The notes below the pieces were generated by a model. It saw nothing but the letters and a program-made list of their open reading frames with translations. It was not told the DNA's origin and did no database searches. DNA of 64,000 nucleotides from Agapetus fuscipes (taxonomy: Eukaryota > Arthropoda > Insecta > Trichoptera > Glossosomatidae): assembly GCA_951799405.1 (NCBI GenBank), contig OX637361.1:12932170-12996169 (forward strand), read 5' to 3'. The first letter of the stretch is position 1. The number at the start of each line of letters is the position of its first letter. Made by a program: the position numbers and the translations under genes. Positions 11,601-26,600 of this stretch are shown here, in pieces.

Positions 11601-14600
11601 AGAACATCAAGCTTCACGATAGTTTATCTTGTGTTTGTAGGATGGACACAGAGGTAGTTATATCACTTGTTAGGTTTAAGTTAAGTAGATAGAATTACGG
11701 TCGTTTGACATATTTACAATAATAATAACTACGCAGTTAAAATTTAAGACTCAGATATTAGACGAAGCGTTATAAGAGAACTCACATTATTCTCGACGTA
11801 GCTATTATTACTGTATATAGGTTATTTCCACGTTATTTCACTTTCCTACCCACTACGGCAGGCATGTTAAACTCGCATGATACTTCGGGGTACATCTAAT
11901 CTAAGTTGCAAAATATATGTAACATTAGAGATTCACATTATATGCATTTTCACAAACAGGCACGTATAAGTTCGCTATTAAACATGCCTGATGTGGTCCT
12001 ACAATATAAAAACCCGAATCTCACATGTGCCGCCTCTCACCTCTTGCCGACCTTCCCTGAAACAGGGGTGAAATTGGCAAAGTGAACCATTTTCTACAGC
12101 ATGGGTGGTCAGCCGCATACCAACCTATAAGTCAAGGAACATACACAACAAATTACATTTTTAATATCAACAAATTATAACATGTATGGACATCAAAAAC
12201 TAACAGAAAACAAATTCTAATTTAAAATACCCTAGCCGCCTACATCACAGATCAACCGCCATTTATTTCACATCACATCCCCTTGATTATACTAAGTTGG
12301 GGCCGCAAAGGGAACAAAAAAACCTTCCTTGGGGAGGGAGGGGTTGTTGCAAATGCACTCAATCTAAAGAAAATGGCCGACCCAGTTAGGTTGTGTTATT
12401 ATCCAGCTTATGACACTTTTAATAACTGGCGTGTATGTCACTCCGTGCATAAGCAGGCCCTTTGATTGACATGCCTGCCCAGGGGGGGAAGTCTCATCAC
12501 CACGGTAATTCCAATAGCCTCTGATCTGGAGGACTTTCTTTTCTTTGACACGAATAGAGTTACACTAGCTGATTAACTTCATCGGGAAGGCTCTCAGCCA
12601 CTTGAAAAAAAATATGTAATTTTGTTCACCGAGTGAAGCAACTCCGCATGAGTTGTATGAACTAGGTGGGCGGTGGTGGGAGAGTGCCTACCGAATATCG
12701 GTAATATTTGTATAAAGACTAATCAGCTTTTCACTTGCGGCCATCTTGGATTGACAGGTCTTTATACAAACATTACCGATATTCGGTAGGTAAGAATTAC
12801 CGTGGTGATGAGACTTCCAGCCCAAGGATGTCGGCACTTCTTGATGATTGTCGATCACTGCTTGTGTTCTTGCACTGTCGGTGTTTGTGATGAAACTGAA
12901 ATGTGAAATTAGAGTTAATGGTAAAGTAGGTCAAACTTTGACTGCAGGGTGTGTTTATGTGTGGGTGTGTGTGTGTGTGCTCAGGTACGTACAGGTACAG
13001 AAGCGATTCTCAACATTTTTTCAATCTGTTTTTTTCGAGCAGACTACTTAAATTGTTTTTTTTTCGACCAGAGACCACTTTTGTGGTATTGTTATCATCA
13101 GTGTTCATCAGAGATTATTCACTTAAAGGTTGGTATGAGGCTGAACCCCCATACTGTAAAAAATGGTTCACTTGTCACCCAATGTCACCCCTGTTTCAGA
13201 AAAGGTCGGCAACAGTTGCCGGGACTATGTTCATTTGAGATTGGGTTTTTATATTGCAAGTCCACATGCCGCATGTGTATCCGTGTTTACCTATAAAGGA
13301 ATGCATTTAATATTAATCTTAAATGTAATAAATCTTTTCAACTTATACGGCTATAATAGTGACCACGCGGTGCGAGAATATCAATTTGTTGTAAAATGAG
13401 TATAAGCAGTTATCAAAACCTTTAGGTATGTAAAATATTCGTACATACGTTTTAATAGAACTTTTTTTTCGTTTTTTCATCTCTCATTTTCTCTTCTCTG
13501 ATCGCACATTGTTTTAACTTTATTTTTTTTTTTTTATTAACGGAAATGATTATTCATTTACATAATAAATAACAAAGTAATTCACAATGATTAAAAATAA
13601 AAATAAATCAACAGTTATTAGTACATAACATAGCACAGTCAAATTAAAGTACTTGTACACTTTCCTCAACAAAACAAAGCTCTACGGAATGCAGACAGAC
13701 TTACACCACAGGAATCTAAATGAGATGAAGAGTTTACAAGACGAGACATTCTGTTCATTGGAGAATAGTAGCCTAAATTGTAGGGAGAGCAATTGATTGG
13801 TTATTGGCTTTTGTTATTCCTTGGCGGCAACTCTTTCATGAATGTGACCCTGGTCTAAAAACGGTTTAAACTGGTTCGGATGTCGGAATCAGAAAGGATG
13901 GTAGGGAAGAGAGGAATCCTGGGCAAAAGTGGAGAGGACTACAACTCGCAGAAATCAAACTCGATGTATTTCAACATGCCATTTATTTAGCTCTCTGCCG
14001 CAAACACATGTTGGCAGGTGGACAGCCAGAATATAAGAGAATTGTACAACTAAAATGACATAAGACGTCAGACAAGTCTTCTTCCTCTTTTATCTTTTGA
14101 GTTGTTAGACTAAATGATGTTACACGTCAGAATCGTCTTCTTCTTCTTTTATATATATATATATATATACAAGGATAATTTATTTATAAGGTACACATAA
14201 TAAAAGAGCGCTGTTTTTGTGTGTGTCACACCTCAAGGGCCCTCTCAAATCAATCTTAATATTAGTTATCATATTAAATTCAGACCAGACCCTTTTTCGG
14301 ACCACCGGTTGAGCACCACTGGCGTACAGCGATAGCGAGGTCGTTACAGAGGGTACTGCAGGGTACAGTAGACTAGAGGTAGTCAGGAAGTTCACGGGGA
14401 AAGTTTTGCATTTAACGTATTGCTTGCTTTTCTGTCTGTTGTTACTGCGATCATTTTCAAAGTAATAATACAGGACGTGTCAAACTGTTTACTTTGACAA
14501 TGGTGACCGGTCCGTAGTCCAGTGGCAACTTTTCTGACTCGTAAATGGAAGGTTGTAGGTTCGAATCCCGGTGGAGCACAAAAATATACCCATTTTCAAA

Positions 14601-17600
14601 TATGCTCATTGCTGGGTAAAAAAATCATATACCTTTACCAAAGCCCGGTTTTTAAAGGTCCATCCAGCCTTACAGCAATTGGGTCTTGCTTGAATATTGG
14701 TGCTTTCTGCAGCGACGACCAAGCTCGCAGAGGACTCTTGAGGTGTGATACACACAAAAATAGCGCTCACCAAATCAATCATCCTAACATTATTATTATT
14801 ATCTTTGGTGGTTTGATAAAGGTAGGTATGTTAAATTTTCAATCCTGCGAAGAGCATATTTGAAAATATGATTTATATAATATAGTATTTGTTGTGCTCT
14901 GCTGGAATTCGAACCCACGACCTTCCATTTACGAGTACAAAACGTTACCACTAGACTACGGACCAGTCAGTTAAGCTCGGTATTTTCAACGTTAACATAG
15001 CGACTTTATACTGAGTAAAAAGGACGCAATTATGTCGATCGTGTGGGTAGTTCGCTGCCTTAGTTCTTATTTGCCGTATAGACCATTAAGCTAATTTTAC
15101 ATGAGAAATGTTAGCATGTGTACTGGACCAATGTGTCTTATGAAAAAAGGAAATTGATTTAAAAAATATTTAAAACAACTCTCACATTATCGAATTTTAC
15201 GTATTTTCTTAGCTCAGATCGTGTGGAATTTGATTCTTAAGACAACTGCATTAAAAAGTCATATTTGACAAAATTGGTCTATCCGGCAAACACGAACTGG
15301 GGGAGCGAGTTGTTTTTATCAGTTAAAAGTCACATAATATGCTAACGTTGAAAATACTCGGCCTTAGTAAGTAAGTGGTTAGTAGGTAGCTGAAAAGATG
15401 GCTGTATGTAGCCCGGGCCGCCGTACCACGCGCCTCCGAGCAAAGCTTTGTCGGGAAAGCATTTCTTCGTTTTTAATATCTGTAATGGAATGCTCGGATT
15501 CATAAAATTAAATCACAAAAAGCTGCGCCAGTTGTGGCTGTGAGTGTACACATGTGACAGTTGTGGTTGTGAGTGTACACATGTGACAGTATTGTGGTTG
15601 TGAGTGTACACATGTGACAGTTGTGGTTGTGAGTGTACACAGTGGCATTACACCATTACGTGGTACAAAAGGGAGGGAGAGGGGTAGGGGCGCTCAAGGG
15701 GGCGCAATCCCGGACAAGCTAACTAATCTAATCTAATCTAAGTTGCAAAGATATGTAACATTGGGGATAATAATAATAATTTGACATTATTTTTAGTGCA
15801 GTCTTGTGAGTTCACCGCAAGGGCAGTGCAGAGCCATAGCCCCTCCTGAACAGACATGTCTTCAATCCTGACTTAAAAGCATTTGCACTCTCCACAGCTC
15901 TCAGCTCATGTGGTAAGGCATTCCACAACAGAGGGCCGGCAATGCAAAAGGCACGATCTAAATAATTGACCATGTTGCTTCTGCGGGGAACCCTGGGTCT
16001 ATTCACAGCAGTGCTGCATGCAGATCTCAAAGTCCCCCGCCTACCCTCTACTGAGTCCCCCACACATAGCTCTGCGACATATTAAATCCACAATATTAGA
16101 TCCACATTAAATGCATTCTCACAAGCAGACACGTACAAATTCGCACTTGCGCATGCCGCATGTGAACCTACAACATAAAAACCCAAATCTCAAATGAACA
16201 TAAGCCTTGCAACTCTTGCCGGCGTTCCCTGAAACAGGGTTGACATTGGCAAAGTGAACCATTTTCTACAGCATGGGTGGTCAGGCACATACCAACCTAT
16301 AAGTCAAGGAACATGTAAGAAAAACAAGTTACAATTTTAAATCACAAATAATAATATGTATCCACATCAAAACCAATGCAGAATCCGAAATTCTAATTTA
16401 TGAACCCCGAATCCAAGCCGCCAACATTTAAGATCAACCGCCATTTCTTGTCCGGTCCTGGACCGGTCCGTAGTCCGTAGTGGCAACACTTCGGACTCGT
16501 AAATGGAAGGTTGTGGATTCGGATCCCGGCGGAGCACAAAAATATACCATTTATATTTCGAATGTGCTCTTCGCTGGGTTGAAAAATTCATAAACCTTTA
16601 CCAATGACCGGTCACCAAAGGTCCATCCAGCCTTACAGCAACTGGGTCTTGCTTGAGTATTGGCGCTTTGTAGCGACGACCAAGCTCGTACACCTCTGCG
16701 GCACTACAACAAGTGTCATAGACCCCTAGAGTCTTTAGAATCTAGGGAGTCTCCCGCACAGGATTTCTTAAAAAAAAAAAAATCCTACTTCCCTACATCC
16801 TTCTTTCATTTCATCCAGAGACATAACCTTCTTCGTATAAGCTCCTCTTCAAGGGCTCTCCTTTTACTATGACTCAGGATAAGAGCCCTACATACCCTGA
16901 ATCTGCCGTTTTTGTATCTTACACTTTATGGTCTTAGCAACAGAGTGACAGTAATGAAAAAAATCAAGGATGTTTATTAATTTTTTATCTTAATTATAAA
17001 GTTTAAACAAAATATATAACTTAAAAATTGCCACCACAAAAAAATATTTAAAATAATACGTTTTTTTCACTTCCGTAGCCACTGTCTCGTGTGTGCTATG
17101 TTTTGGAAATATTTTTTTTCTTTCTATTTATAGAACTATAAATTGTCTAGTGTAGTATCGAAACAGTTTTTTTATAATGTCAATAGTTTTTGAGTAAATA
17201 TGGAAAAACTGAAACTACTTGATAAATTAAATTTTAATTAAATCGAAGAACACAGTTTTTCCCCATTTACTCAAAAACTATTGAAATTATAAAAAAACTG
17301 TTTCGATATCTGTCTATTTGTTGCCCAAAGCTCTCAGAATTAAAATATAAAATTTAAGTTCTATTGGAGCCATCGTTAGCACTCGTTAGAGTGAGTGAGC
17401 TTGCATTCAATTCAAGTGTTCGATCCCCACCGAGGGTGTCAAAAATGATTTCCCATCTCGGTGTCTATTTCAAACCTAAAATAAATACCGGTAAGGTGTA
17501 CTCAGCCTTCACAAGAAATGAAAACCAGCTCTCCCGGGAGCTGGGAAACCTCCACTTCAACTGAAGTGGTTGGCGTAAGGCTGGCCCCCTTACCTGTAAA

Positions 17601-20600
17601 AATAAATAGGTTCAACTCGCCACATGCGACCCCTTCGGGGATAACGCGGCAAGAATTTACACTATATGTGTAGCTTAGTTGCGTTGCGTTGCGTTGCGTG
17701 TATATTTCAAACCTAAAATAAATACCGGTAAGGTGTACTCAGCCTTCACAAGAAATGAAAACCAGCTCTCTCGGGAGCTGGGAAACCTCCACTTCAACTG
17801 AAGTGGTTGGCGTAAGGCTGGCCCCCTTACCTGTAAAAATAAATAGGTTCAACTCGCCACATGCGACCCCTTCGGGGATAACGCGGCAAGAATTTACACT
17901 ATATGTGTAGCTTAGTTGCGTTGCGTTGCGTTGCGTGTATATTTCAAACCTAAAATAAATACCGGTAAGGTGTACTCAGCCTTCACAAGGAATGAAATCC
18001 AGCTCTCCCGTGGGCTGGGAAACCCCCACTTTAACTGAAAGCGGTTGGTGTGAGGCCGGCCCCCTTACCCGTAAAAACAAATAGTTCCCGAATCGCCACA
18101 TGCGATCCCTTCGGGGATAACGCAGGCAAGAAGTTACGCTATATGTGTAGCTTAGTTGCGTTTTTATTTTTATTTTATTATTGCCTATATATAGTTCCGG
18201 TCGATAGCTCAGTTGCTAGAGTGCTTGCATTACCTAAACTTGAATCAAGAAGAACTTTGATAGATGTTTGTAATCTCAGAAAGGTGTGTGTATCTGAGTT
18301 TGACGCGCCCAATATTTTAAATAAAATCAATTTTAGATTACCTAATCTCACTAGGTCTTGTTTTCCATTTTATCTCCATAAAACCAATACCTTTGCAGGT
18401 TCGAGAAATCCAACCTATAGAATGTGTGATGTTTATAATAAGAGCTTTTCGCAGTGTGAACTATTTGAGACCACTAAATATAAATTCAAAAAACAAATAC
18501 GTTTACTTATTTTTGGATCTGATATTGTTTCTGGGGTGGGTTGAGTATCGGGCTATTTTTCTATTTTTCTATTTTCTATTTTCTATTTTTTATTTTTCAT
18601 TTTCACTTTCTATTTTTATTTTATTTTTATTTATTTTTTTGTTCTTGTTTTTTAATTGTTTGGGGGCAAGTGACAAATTTATGTGTGTATTAGATTTATT
18701 TTAAAGAAATATTGTAATGGTGTGAATGCTGTGTATGCTTCTAGTGTTGTATAGCTGTGATTGCCTGCGTGATGTTTGTGTGAAGATGTATGCTTGTGTC
18801 TATTGATGTAGTGTGCATAGTTTGGATGATTGGTTATTTGTGTTACTGTTGCTTATTATTTTTATTTTTTTATTGTTTATATGTACCAATTGTCTGTATT
18901 GCACCTCTTAATAAATAAATAAATTCCATGCCGCGAGCTCGGGTTCGAATCCCGCCGAGGCGAGGGTGTCAGAAATGATTTCCCGTTTCGGTGTTTATTT
19001 TGAACCCCAAAATAAACTGAGAGGAGCTGGGAAACCCCCACTTCATTTGAAGTGGTTGGCGTAAGGCCGGCCCCCTTACCTGCAAAAATAAATAGGTTCA
19101 ACTCGCCACATGCGACCCCCTCGGAGATAACGCGGCTGTCGGTGTTATGGCCGAGGGGGCCAAGTGGGCTGATCGTTCTAGCGTGCTTGGAATAGAGTAA
19201 CGTTGGTTCGATCCCGCATAGGTCATTTGACCATAACTTTGACCCTGGTATAACGGATGTTATTGGGTAATTATTAATTAATAATTAATTCATTAAAATA
19301 ATTAATAATGAATTATTAATTGATGATATTAATACCTGTTTCTGGCCAGGCAGAATAGGTTGGTGAATTGCATTTCTCTTCACAAATCTATTAAAAAAAA
19401 AAAAAAAAAAGGGAGTTACGCTATATGTGTAGCTTAGTTGCGTTGCCTACCTATTAGGCGCATGTACCTGTATGGGATATATGTACAGTGTACACCTCTG
19501 CCTGTGATCCACATGATCTGTGATTGATGCGGTTGTCGCGGTCAGGTGGAAACCACCGACAAGAGGTCCATCCCTGCCCTCAAACAAGTACACGCCACAA
19601 GCAAAACTCCAAGCTACACAAATACCTGGAATACTCATGAGCAGCAGAACCTTTGTACAGGGGAAGCATGAGGGAGAAGGGGGGTGATGATATCCACGGT
19701 TAAAAGGCAGTAGTTCATAAGCGACATAAATAAATTGTTCAGGAGAGCAGTTTAAAGTTTGAGATTGCAGAAAAATGCCATAACTTTTTTTATTTTTCAT
19801 CATATCGTTAAAATCAAAACAGCTCTAAAATTAAAACAAATAAAGGCATTTATTGGCATTCCTATTAATATGGTTTTACGATTTTTTTTATGTCACAAGC
19901 GCTTTTAGGACAAAAAAGGACAAAATCTTGTCGGTTACACCAAAACCATACTTCGAAAGCGCAGTTGTTTTGCTTGGGCATAAACAACACAAATATCATC
20001 GTAGAGCTATGGGAGTTAGCGCATTAGAAAGAGCGGAAAATTTCAAGTAGGATAGCATTCAAAACTCATTTTTGACCAAAATGACGCTTATTTATACTGC
20101 CTTTTAACCGTCGATATGATTATAGTAAGACGACTTACTTTTGGAATCTTCCTCATGATTACGTGAAACGTCCGTCCTGTCGAAAGCTCAGTGGTAGAGT
20201 GCTTGCATTCCATGCCATGAGCTCGGGTTCGAATCCCACCGAGGGTGTCAGAAATTATAGACCCTTTTTCGGTATATACTTCAAAACCCAAAATAAAATA
20301 CCGGCTAGGTTTACTCAGCCTTCACAAGAAATGAGTACAAGCCCCTCGGGAGCTGGGAAACTCCCACTTCAAATAAAGTGGTTGGCGTAAGGCCGGCCCT
20401 GTGAAAATAAATAGGTTCCAATAGCCACACGCGAAACCCTTATGGGATAACGCGCCAAGGAGTTACACTATCTGTGTAGCTGAGTTGCGTTCGTTTTTTT
20501 GCGATGAAAGTCATCCCTCACAAATGCTTAAAATGTGCGACGTTCAAAATTAGCAATTTTTAATGAGAATATTAAAAAAGACGTAAAATAAAAACACAAT

Positions 20601-23600
20601 AATCAGTAACAAACTAAAAAATAAACCACCTTTCGATGGTGTGCAACGCAACTTACGTAAACTACACAATACGTAAACTACACATTACCTAACCTACACA
20701 TATAGTGTAACTTCTTGCCTGCCTGTTCCCCGAAGGGGTCGCATGTGGCGATTCGGGACCTATTTATTTTTACGGGTAAGGGGGCCAGATTCACACCAAC
20801 CACTTTCAGTTGAAGTGGGGGTTTCCCAGCTCCCGGGGGGGCTGGTTCTCATTTCTTGTGAAGACTAAGTAAACCTTGAGATCGAACCATTGCTCTCGGC
20901 ATGAAATGCAAGCATTCTACCAATTGGGCTATCGACGTCGCTACAAAGCGCCAATTCTCGAGCAAGACCCAGTTGCTTTAAGGCTGGATAGACCTTTGGT
21001 GACCGGTGATTGGTAGAGGTTTATGAATAATTTTTCAACCCAGCGAAGAGCAAATTTTAAAATATAAAGTGTGCTCCGCCGGGATTCAAACCCACAACCT
21101 TCCATTCAGAGTCCGAAGTGTTACCACTGAACTACGGACCGGTGCAGTTCAAGAGATTGCTGACAGCAGTCACTTCAAGAGATGGTTCGAGACTGCTTTA
21201 TTCACAGAATCTTCTGGGACGCCCTTGGGAGTGGCAACGCCACAAAACTCATCATCCTTCGAACCCACAACCTTCCATTCAGAGTCCGAAGTGTTACCAC
21301 GCAACTACGGACCGGTCAGCAATTTTAATTAAATATTGTTTAATTAATCTGACGTCATCACCAATACAAATAATCGTCCAATAAACTTTTTATCCATTCA
21401 TCTCCACCCTGGGCCGATTCCCAATCAATTGTTTTTGCGGTGATCCACAAACAATAAATTACTGGGGCAGCCGCCCCTCTGACGTATACAATCACAGATC
21501 ATGTACAGCAATACTATTCGTAGCGTTTCAGTAATTGAGTAAAAGCATAGAGGAGCAGAAACTAACCTACTGCATTGATACATACTATCTATCACATTTG
21601 TCTCAGTCCTGTCAAACGTTGCAGTTGTCACAACAATCACTTTATTCGGGCTAAGTAGCCGTGGTCTGGTTGATTCTTTCCGGACAGTTTCGCCCATTGC
21701 TCCGATGGGCATTATCAGCGGTTGGCTAGTCGCTAGTCAACACATCGCACGCTTAATAATAAAGAGAAATAACTCAAAATTTGGGAAAATCGAGATTTTG
21801 TAATAAAACGCAAGAACAATGCGAGAAGAATAGGTAGTGATACCCTCTCTTCAATAAATGAGGAAGACTTGGTGGAAGGGTTTTTCTTTACTTTCGTTTT
21901 TTTTATTCTCTTTTTCTCTTTTTAGTACAAGTTACAAACAGAACCGGTCTTCGGGCCAACAGGCCGACAAACCTTGTGACAAATTATTCCCTTTTTATTA
22001 CAATAAAACACATAAATTTTGTTACAGTAAATCCAGCTCGGCCGGTGTCTTGCCGAACGCCGGCCAATCAGCGTGTAGGGTTAAGTTTTGTCAAGGAGTT
22101 CGACGGATGGCGAAATTCAGGGCCTACACAAAAAAGTGTGCCGTATCAATTCCCACCTTCTTCTGTTGACAAAACTTAACCCTCCTTACGCCCTCAACCC
22201 TTGCCACAGATTTTTCACTCCTGGCCACGGTTCCTTCATCCTTTTCCTTCTCTTCCGATGTTCGTGGAGAGGTGGTGCGCGCTGAAGGCGAGGCGTCGTA
22301 TCCGGCGGCCTCGTGTACTGCTCGATCGGATCCTCCTCCTGCTTGTCGGGCGGTAACCTAAGCTGATCTGGGTGCACGCCTCTGCTGGTGCGGGGTGGCT
22401 GTTTCCTGGCCATCCCATGGCTCTGATTCCTCTTCGAGCCGGAGTCCTCTAGCACGAGTTGTCGTCCACTCTGCACCTCCATGCTGACTGGTTTCAAGTT
22501 CCTCTTGATCGTGTCAAACGTCGAGTCTTCCACTTCACACACTTGCGGGTGGGATTCGCGTTCAAAGTACAGCTCGTTCTCCAAAGAGTCATCTTCCATG
22601 TCTCTTGGCAGCGCGTCTGCCTCAGGCTCTGCATGGCTCCCATTCTGACCAGGGCAGAAGTGGCTGAATTCTGAAACTTCTGGAGCCAGTGTCTCTTCCA
22701 CACGTTGAGACTCCTCGACTGCTCTCAGAGTGTCCTCAGGAACTTCTGCGTCCCTCAGAATGCTGACACTTGCATGCTCCGGTTCACCTTCATCCTGGCT
22801 TGATTCCGGTTGCGAAGGCTTCCCCTCACGGTCGGGGCAAGACCGGTCGAGATGTGGCCCTGAATAGTGCCAGTATGTCCGTGCGGTCTCTTGCTCGCTA
22901 CCTGGCCGTGGCTGCCATGCCATTGGACGCTTTTTCTGGCCTGGTGACTGCCTTTCAGTCTGATGGTGATAGGCTGCTGGCTGCCAATCCCCTTGTCGCT
23001 GTTCCTGGGCTGGCCGTCGCCATCCTTGCTGATGAGGTCCGACGAGTGGATGGTGGTCATCGCTGCTGCCCCTGCTTTCACAGCCTGCCGCAGCTGCGAG
23101 AAGCTTGCTCCAGGAGGCGCTGGCGCTCTGAAGTCTCGCCTGGCACTGCGGCAACAGGAGGTCCATGGTGTGCTGGATGACCTCCTGCTCCGAGTGCGTG
23201 CTGCAGAAGCGCTTGGCCAGCGCTCTCTTCCTCAGGATGAATCCCATTGCCTCCTCCCCGAGCTCCTGCCGTCCATAGAGGTACAGGAAGTGGCCTCTCT
23301 CCCTCCTTGACTTGCTGTTGAATCTTCCCTCCAGGGCACATTCAACCTCCAGCCAGTCTGTCACTGGGAGCTCCGCCATCCAGGCAGCCGCCTCCCCCCT
23401 CAGCCAATCCATTGCCCACATCACCCATTCGCTCTCTGGGGTTGCGTTCTCCTTGAAGTACGCCAGGGCTGACTCCAAAAATAGCCCTGGGTCTTCCTCC
23501 GGCTTCCCCGAAAATGGCATGGTGAGCCGTGCCACTGGCGTCCTGTATTCATTGACTGAAGCTCCCTGCTCCATCAAGTCATCACAGGGCCGCGCAGTCT

Positions 23601-26600
23601 TCATTGTCTTGCTTCTGGTTCTTTGTTGGGCGCCACAAGTCAGTCCTCCGGTACTTGGGTTGTCACTTTCCAAGTGACTTGGCCCCACGTTCGCGGCGTC
23701 AATTGATACCCTCTCTTTAAAATCAAAAAGACTTGGTGGAAGGGTTTTTCTTTACTTTCGTTTTTTTTATTCTCTTTTTCTCTTTTTAGTACAAGTTACA
23801 AACAGAACCGGTCTTCGGGCCAACAGGCCGACAAACCTTGTGACAAATTATTCCCTTTTTATTACAATAAAACACATAAATTTTGTTACAGTAAATCCAG
23901 CTCGGCCGGTGTCTTGCCGAACGCCGGCCAATCAGCGTGTAGGGTTAAGTTTTGTCAAGGAGTTCGACGGATGGCGAAATTCAGGGCCTACACAAAAAAG
24001 TGTGCCGTATCAGTAGAATGCGACAGCCGTTCAATTTGGACCAATATGACCGAGATAAAACATCGGTCGCCTTTTTCATCCCATACAAGTTGTACTGGTT
24101 GTCTGAACTTCAAACGTGATTTTCCAACATTCTTATTCTTTGAGTTTTTGCTCTTTATGCATTGTCTTTATGATTAAGCGTGCGACATGCTATAATTAGG
24201 GACTGGAAAATTTCGCGATCGCGATAAAACGAATTTATTCGCGAATTTTGATGTTTTTACGCGAATAACGCGAAATTTGAGGTTTAACGCAAATATCGCG
24301 ATTTTTCGTACTTCTGGTAGAAATTGTGCGAAAAAGTTGTTATGTGTCGCTTCTGCAAAGCAACTATTTTGTGGGAAAGAAAAGATTCCTGTGAAAACCC
24401 TTTGCAAGGTGCAAAGCACAGAAAAAATGGTCGGTGTTATAGCCGAGGGGGCCAAGTGGGCTGATCTTTCAACGTTGAAACACGCTAGAACGCTAGACGC
24501 GGGGTTCGGTCCCCGCCTGGGTCATTTGACCATAAATTTGACCCTGGTTCAACAAATGTAATTGGGTAATTATAAATTAATGATTAATTAAAATGAACAA
24601 TACTCGTAATTATTTTTTGATTAATGATATTAATACCTGTTTCTGGCCAGGCAGAGTAGGTTGGTGAATTGCATTCCTATTCACAAATCTATTTTATTAA
24701 AAAAAAAAATGATAAGCGGAACTGTCCTGGACATCCAAACAGACTTGAATCGTGACATCAATGAAATAGGAAATACATCAAGGAGTGAAGCTGCTGCTGG
24801 ATTAGCCAAGAGATTAACTTGAGGCTTTCATAAAAGCCAACATTCCTCGAAAAAATTAGATAACCCTCATCTAGAGAGACTAAATTTAATATTTTAAAAG
24901 TATATTGCAAGGTATTCGGAGTGTCATTCAAATATTAATACTTTTTTCAATCAATAGTTTTTTGTAAGTTGTAATTCGTATTGATTCAGATGTTGTTTAA
25001 TAATTATTTTTGAAGGTACATATTGTTGTGTATATAATAAATTGTAAATATTAGTAAAATCTATAGTTTTGCAATTACATAAACCTTTATTTCGATCAAA
25101 TCAACCCTGAAAATTACATCGAATCTCCCCGTTTATCATAAAAAATAACGCGAATTTCCCTGTTTTTGATCAAAAATAACGCGAATTTCCCCAAAAAATA
25201 ACGCGAATTTCGCAAAAAATAACACCACTTTTTTCCAGTCCCTAGCTATAATATCTTAAAATAATGGATTTTTCCTTTAAAATTCGTCACTTTTATCGAT
25301 CATAAGATTTATACCGCATGCGTCTATGTTCGGACTGCTGTGAGCATAGTACGCACGCGGCAATGCTGCCACCTTTCTAGAAACATTTTTACATTCGCCC
25401 GAGTTTTGTTGTTCACATGGAAATGCAACAGTGAAGTTATTTGTTCTCTACCTTACTAATGGCCATTTTCGTAAGTAGGTTGAAACAGATTTTGTCTATT
25501 TTAGTCAAAATAATTTCTAGTCCACAGATATCATAATGCAATGGTTTCAGTTAACCAGGGACATGGACGGATGGACTAATTTCTAATAAAGGTTTTTTCC
25601 ATTCGTGACAGGAAAAGCCGATTTTTTGTTTTCAAGAATTCTGACTTTGAACACACCTTCGGATTTTTTTACTTCTGGACTTAGAATGAATAAATTTATT
25701 TAATTTGTCTTGTGGTTGGTATGTGGCTGACCACCCATGCTGTAAAAAATGGTTCACTTTGCCAATGTCACCCCTGTTTCAGGGAAGGTCGGCAAGAATT
25801 GCAGGGCTTATGTTCATTTAAGATTTGGATTTTTTTTGTAAGTACACGTTCACTATTTGTAAACGCGAACTACACGTGTTTGTTTGAAGGCGTGCATTTG
25901 ATATGAGCTTGAAATGTTAATATATCTTTGCAACTTAGATTATAGATTATAGATTTCTGACACCATTGGTGGGGATCAAACCTTAGCCCTCTGAAAAGTG
26001 AAAGCATTCCACCAACTGAGCTACCGAAATGACTCATAGACCCTGCGTGATATTTCAGTCCCGCATAATTCTGATCTCTTACTTGTCGTCTCTCTCTGCC
26101 TTGTTTACCGTCAGTTACAAGTGAGCCCTCAGCATCCGCCTGCCCCGCTGCTTGTGCTTGCGAGTTGTTGCTGTTAGTATTAGGAAAGTAACGATACAAA
26201 AGTAAAAGTGTTGAAAGGATAAAGAGGACTCTGTTATCTCAATGAAACAAGTTGAAACTTTGTGAAGCTCCTGTTTACAGGATCAAACAATTATTGTGGA
26301 ACTTTGTAAACTCTCCCGGCAACGTATCCTTTGAGTGTATTAATCTACATACATACACCTACATTATACATGCCTAGGCACACATGCAGGCTCCGCACAG
26401 AGTAGGGCAGATTACCTACGACTTTATTACTTAACACGTCATTTTTCTCGTCAAAAAATTATTTCACAAAGTTTATGTTTGGAACTGGAGATGTTTTGTG
26501 GTTTACGTGATATTTTCCATCATACATGTATACTGACTTACCTACTTAGTCAGCCACTTCTTGTGCACTGGTGGACCTAGGCCTCCCCCATATCTCTCTA

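Larger units (their letters stand above)
21748..24187. repeat. MITE family G interrupted by an LTR element
   Basis: The two halves, 21748-21837 and 24013-24187, join into one copy of the G MITE seen at 45209 and 55969. The termini are TCGCACGCTTAATAATAAAG and its inverse. Confidence 0.8.

Noticed and set aside
22459..23677. Long + strand frames
   Set aside because: They are shadows of the GC-rich gag on -.
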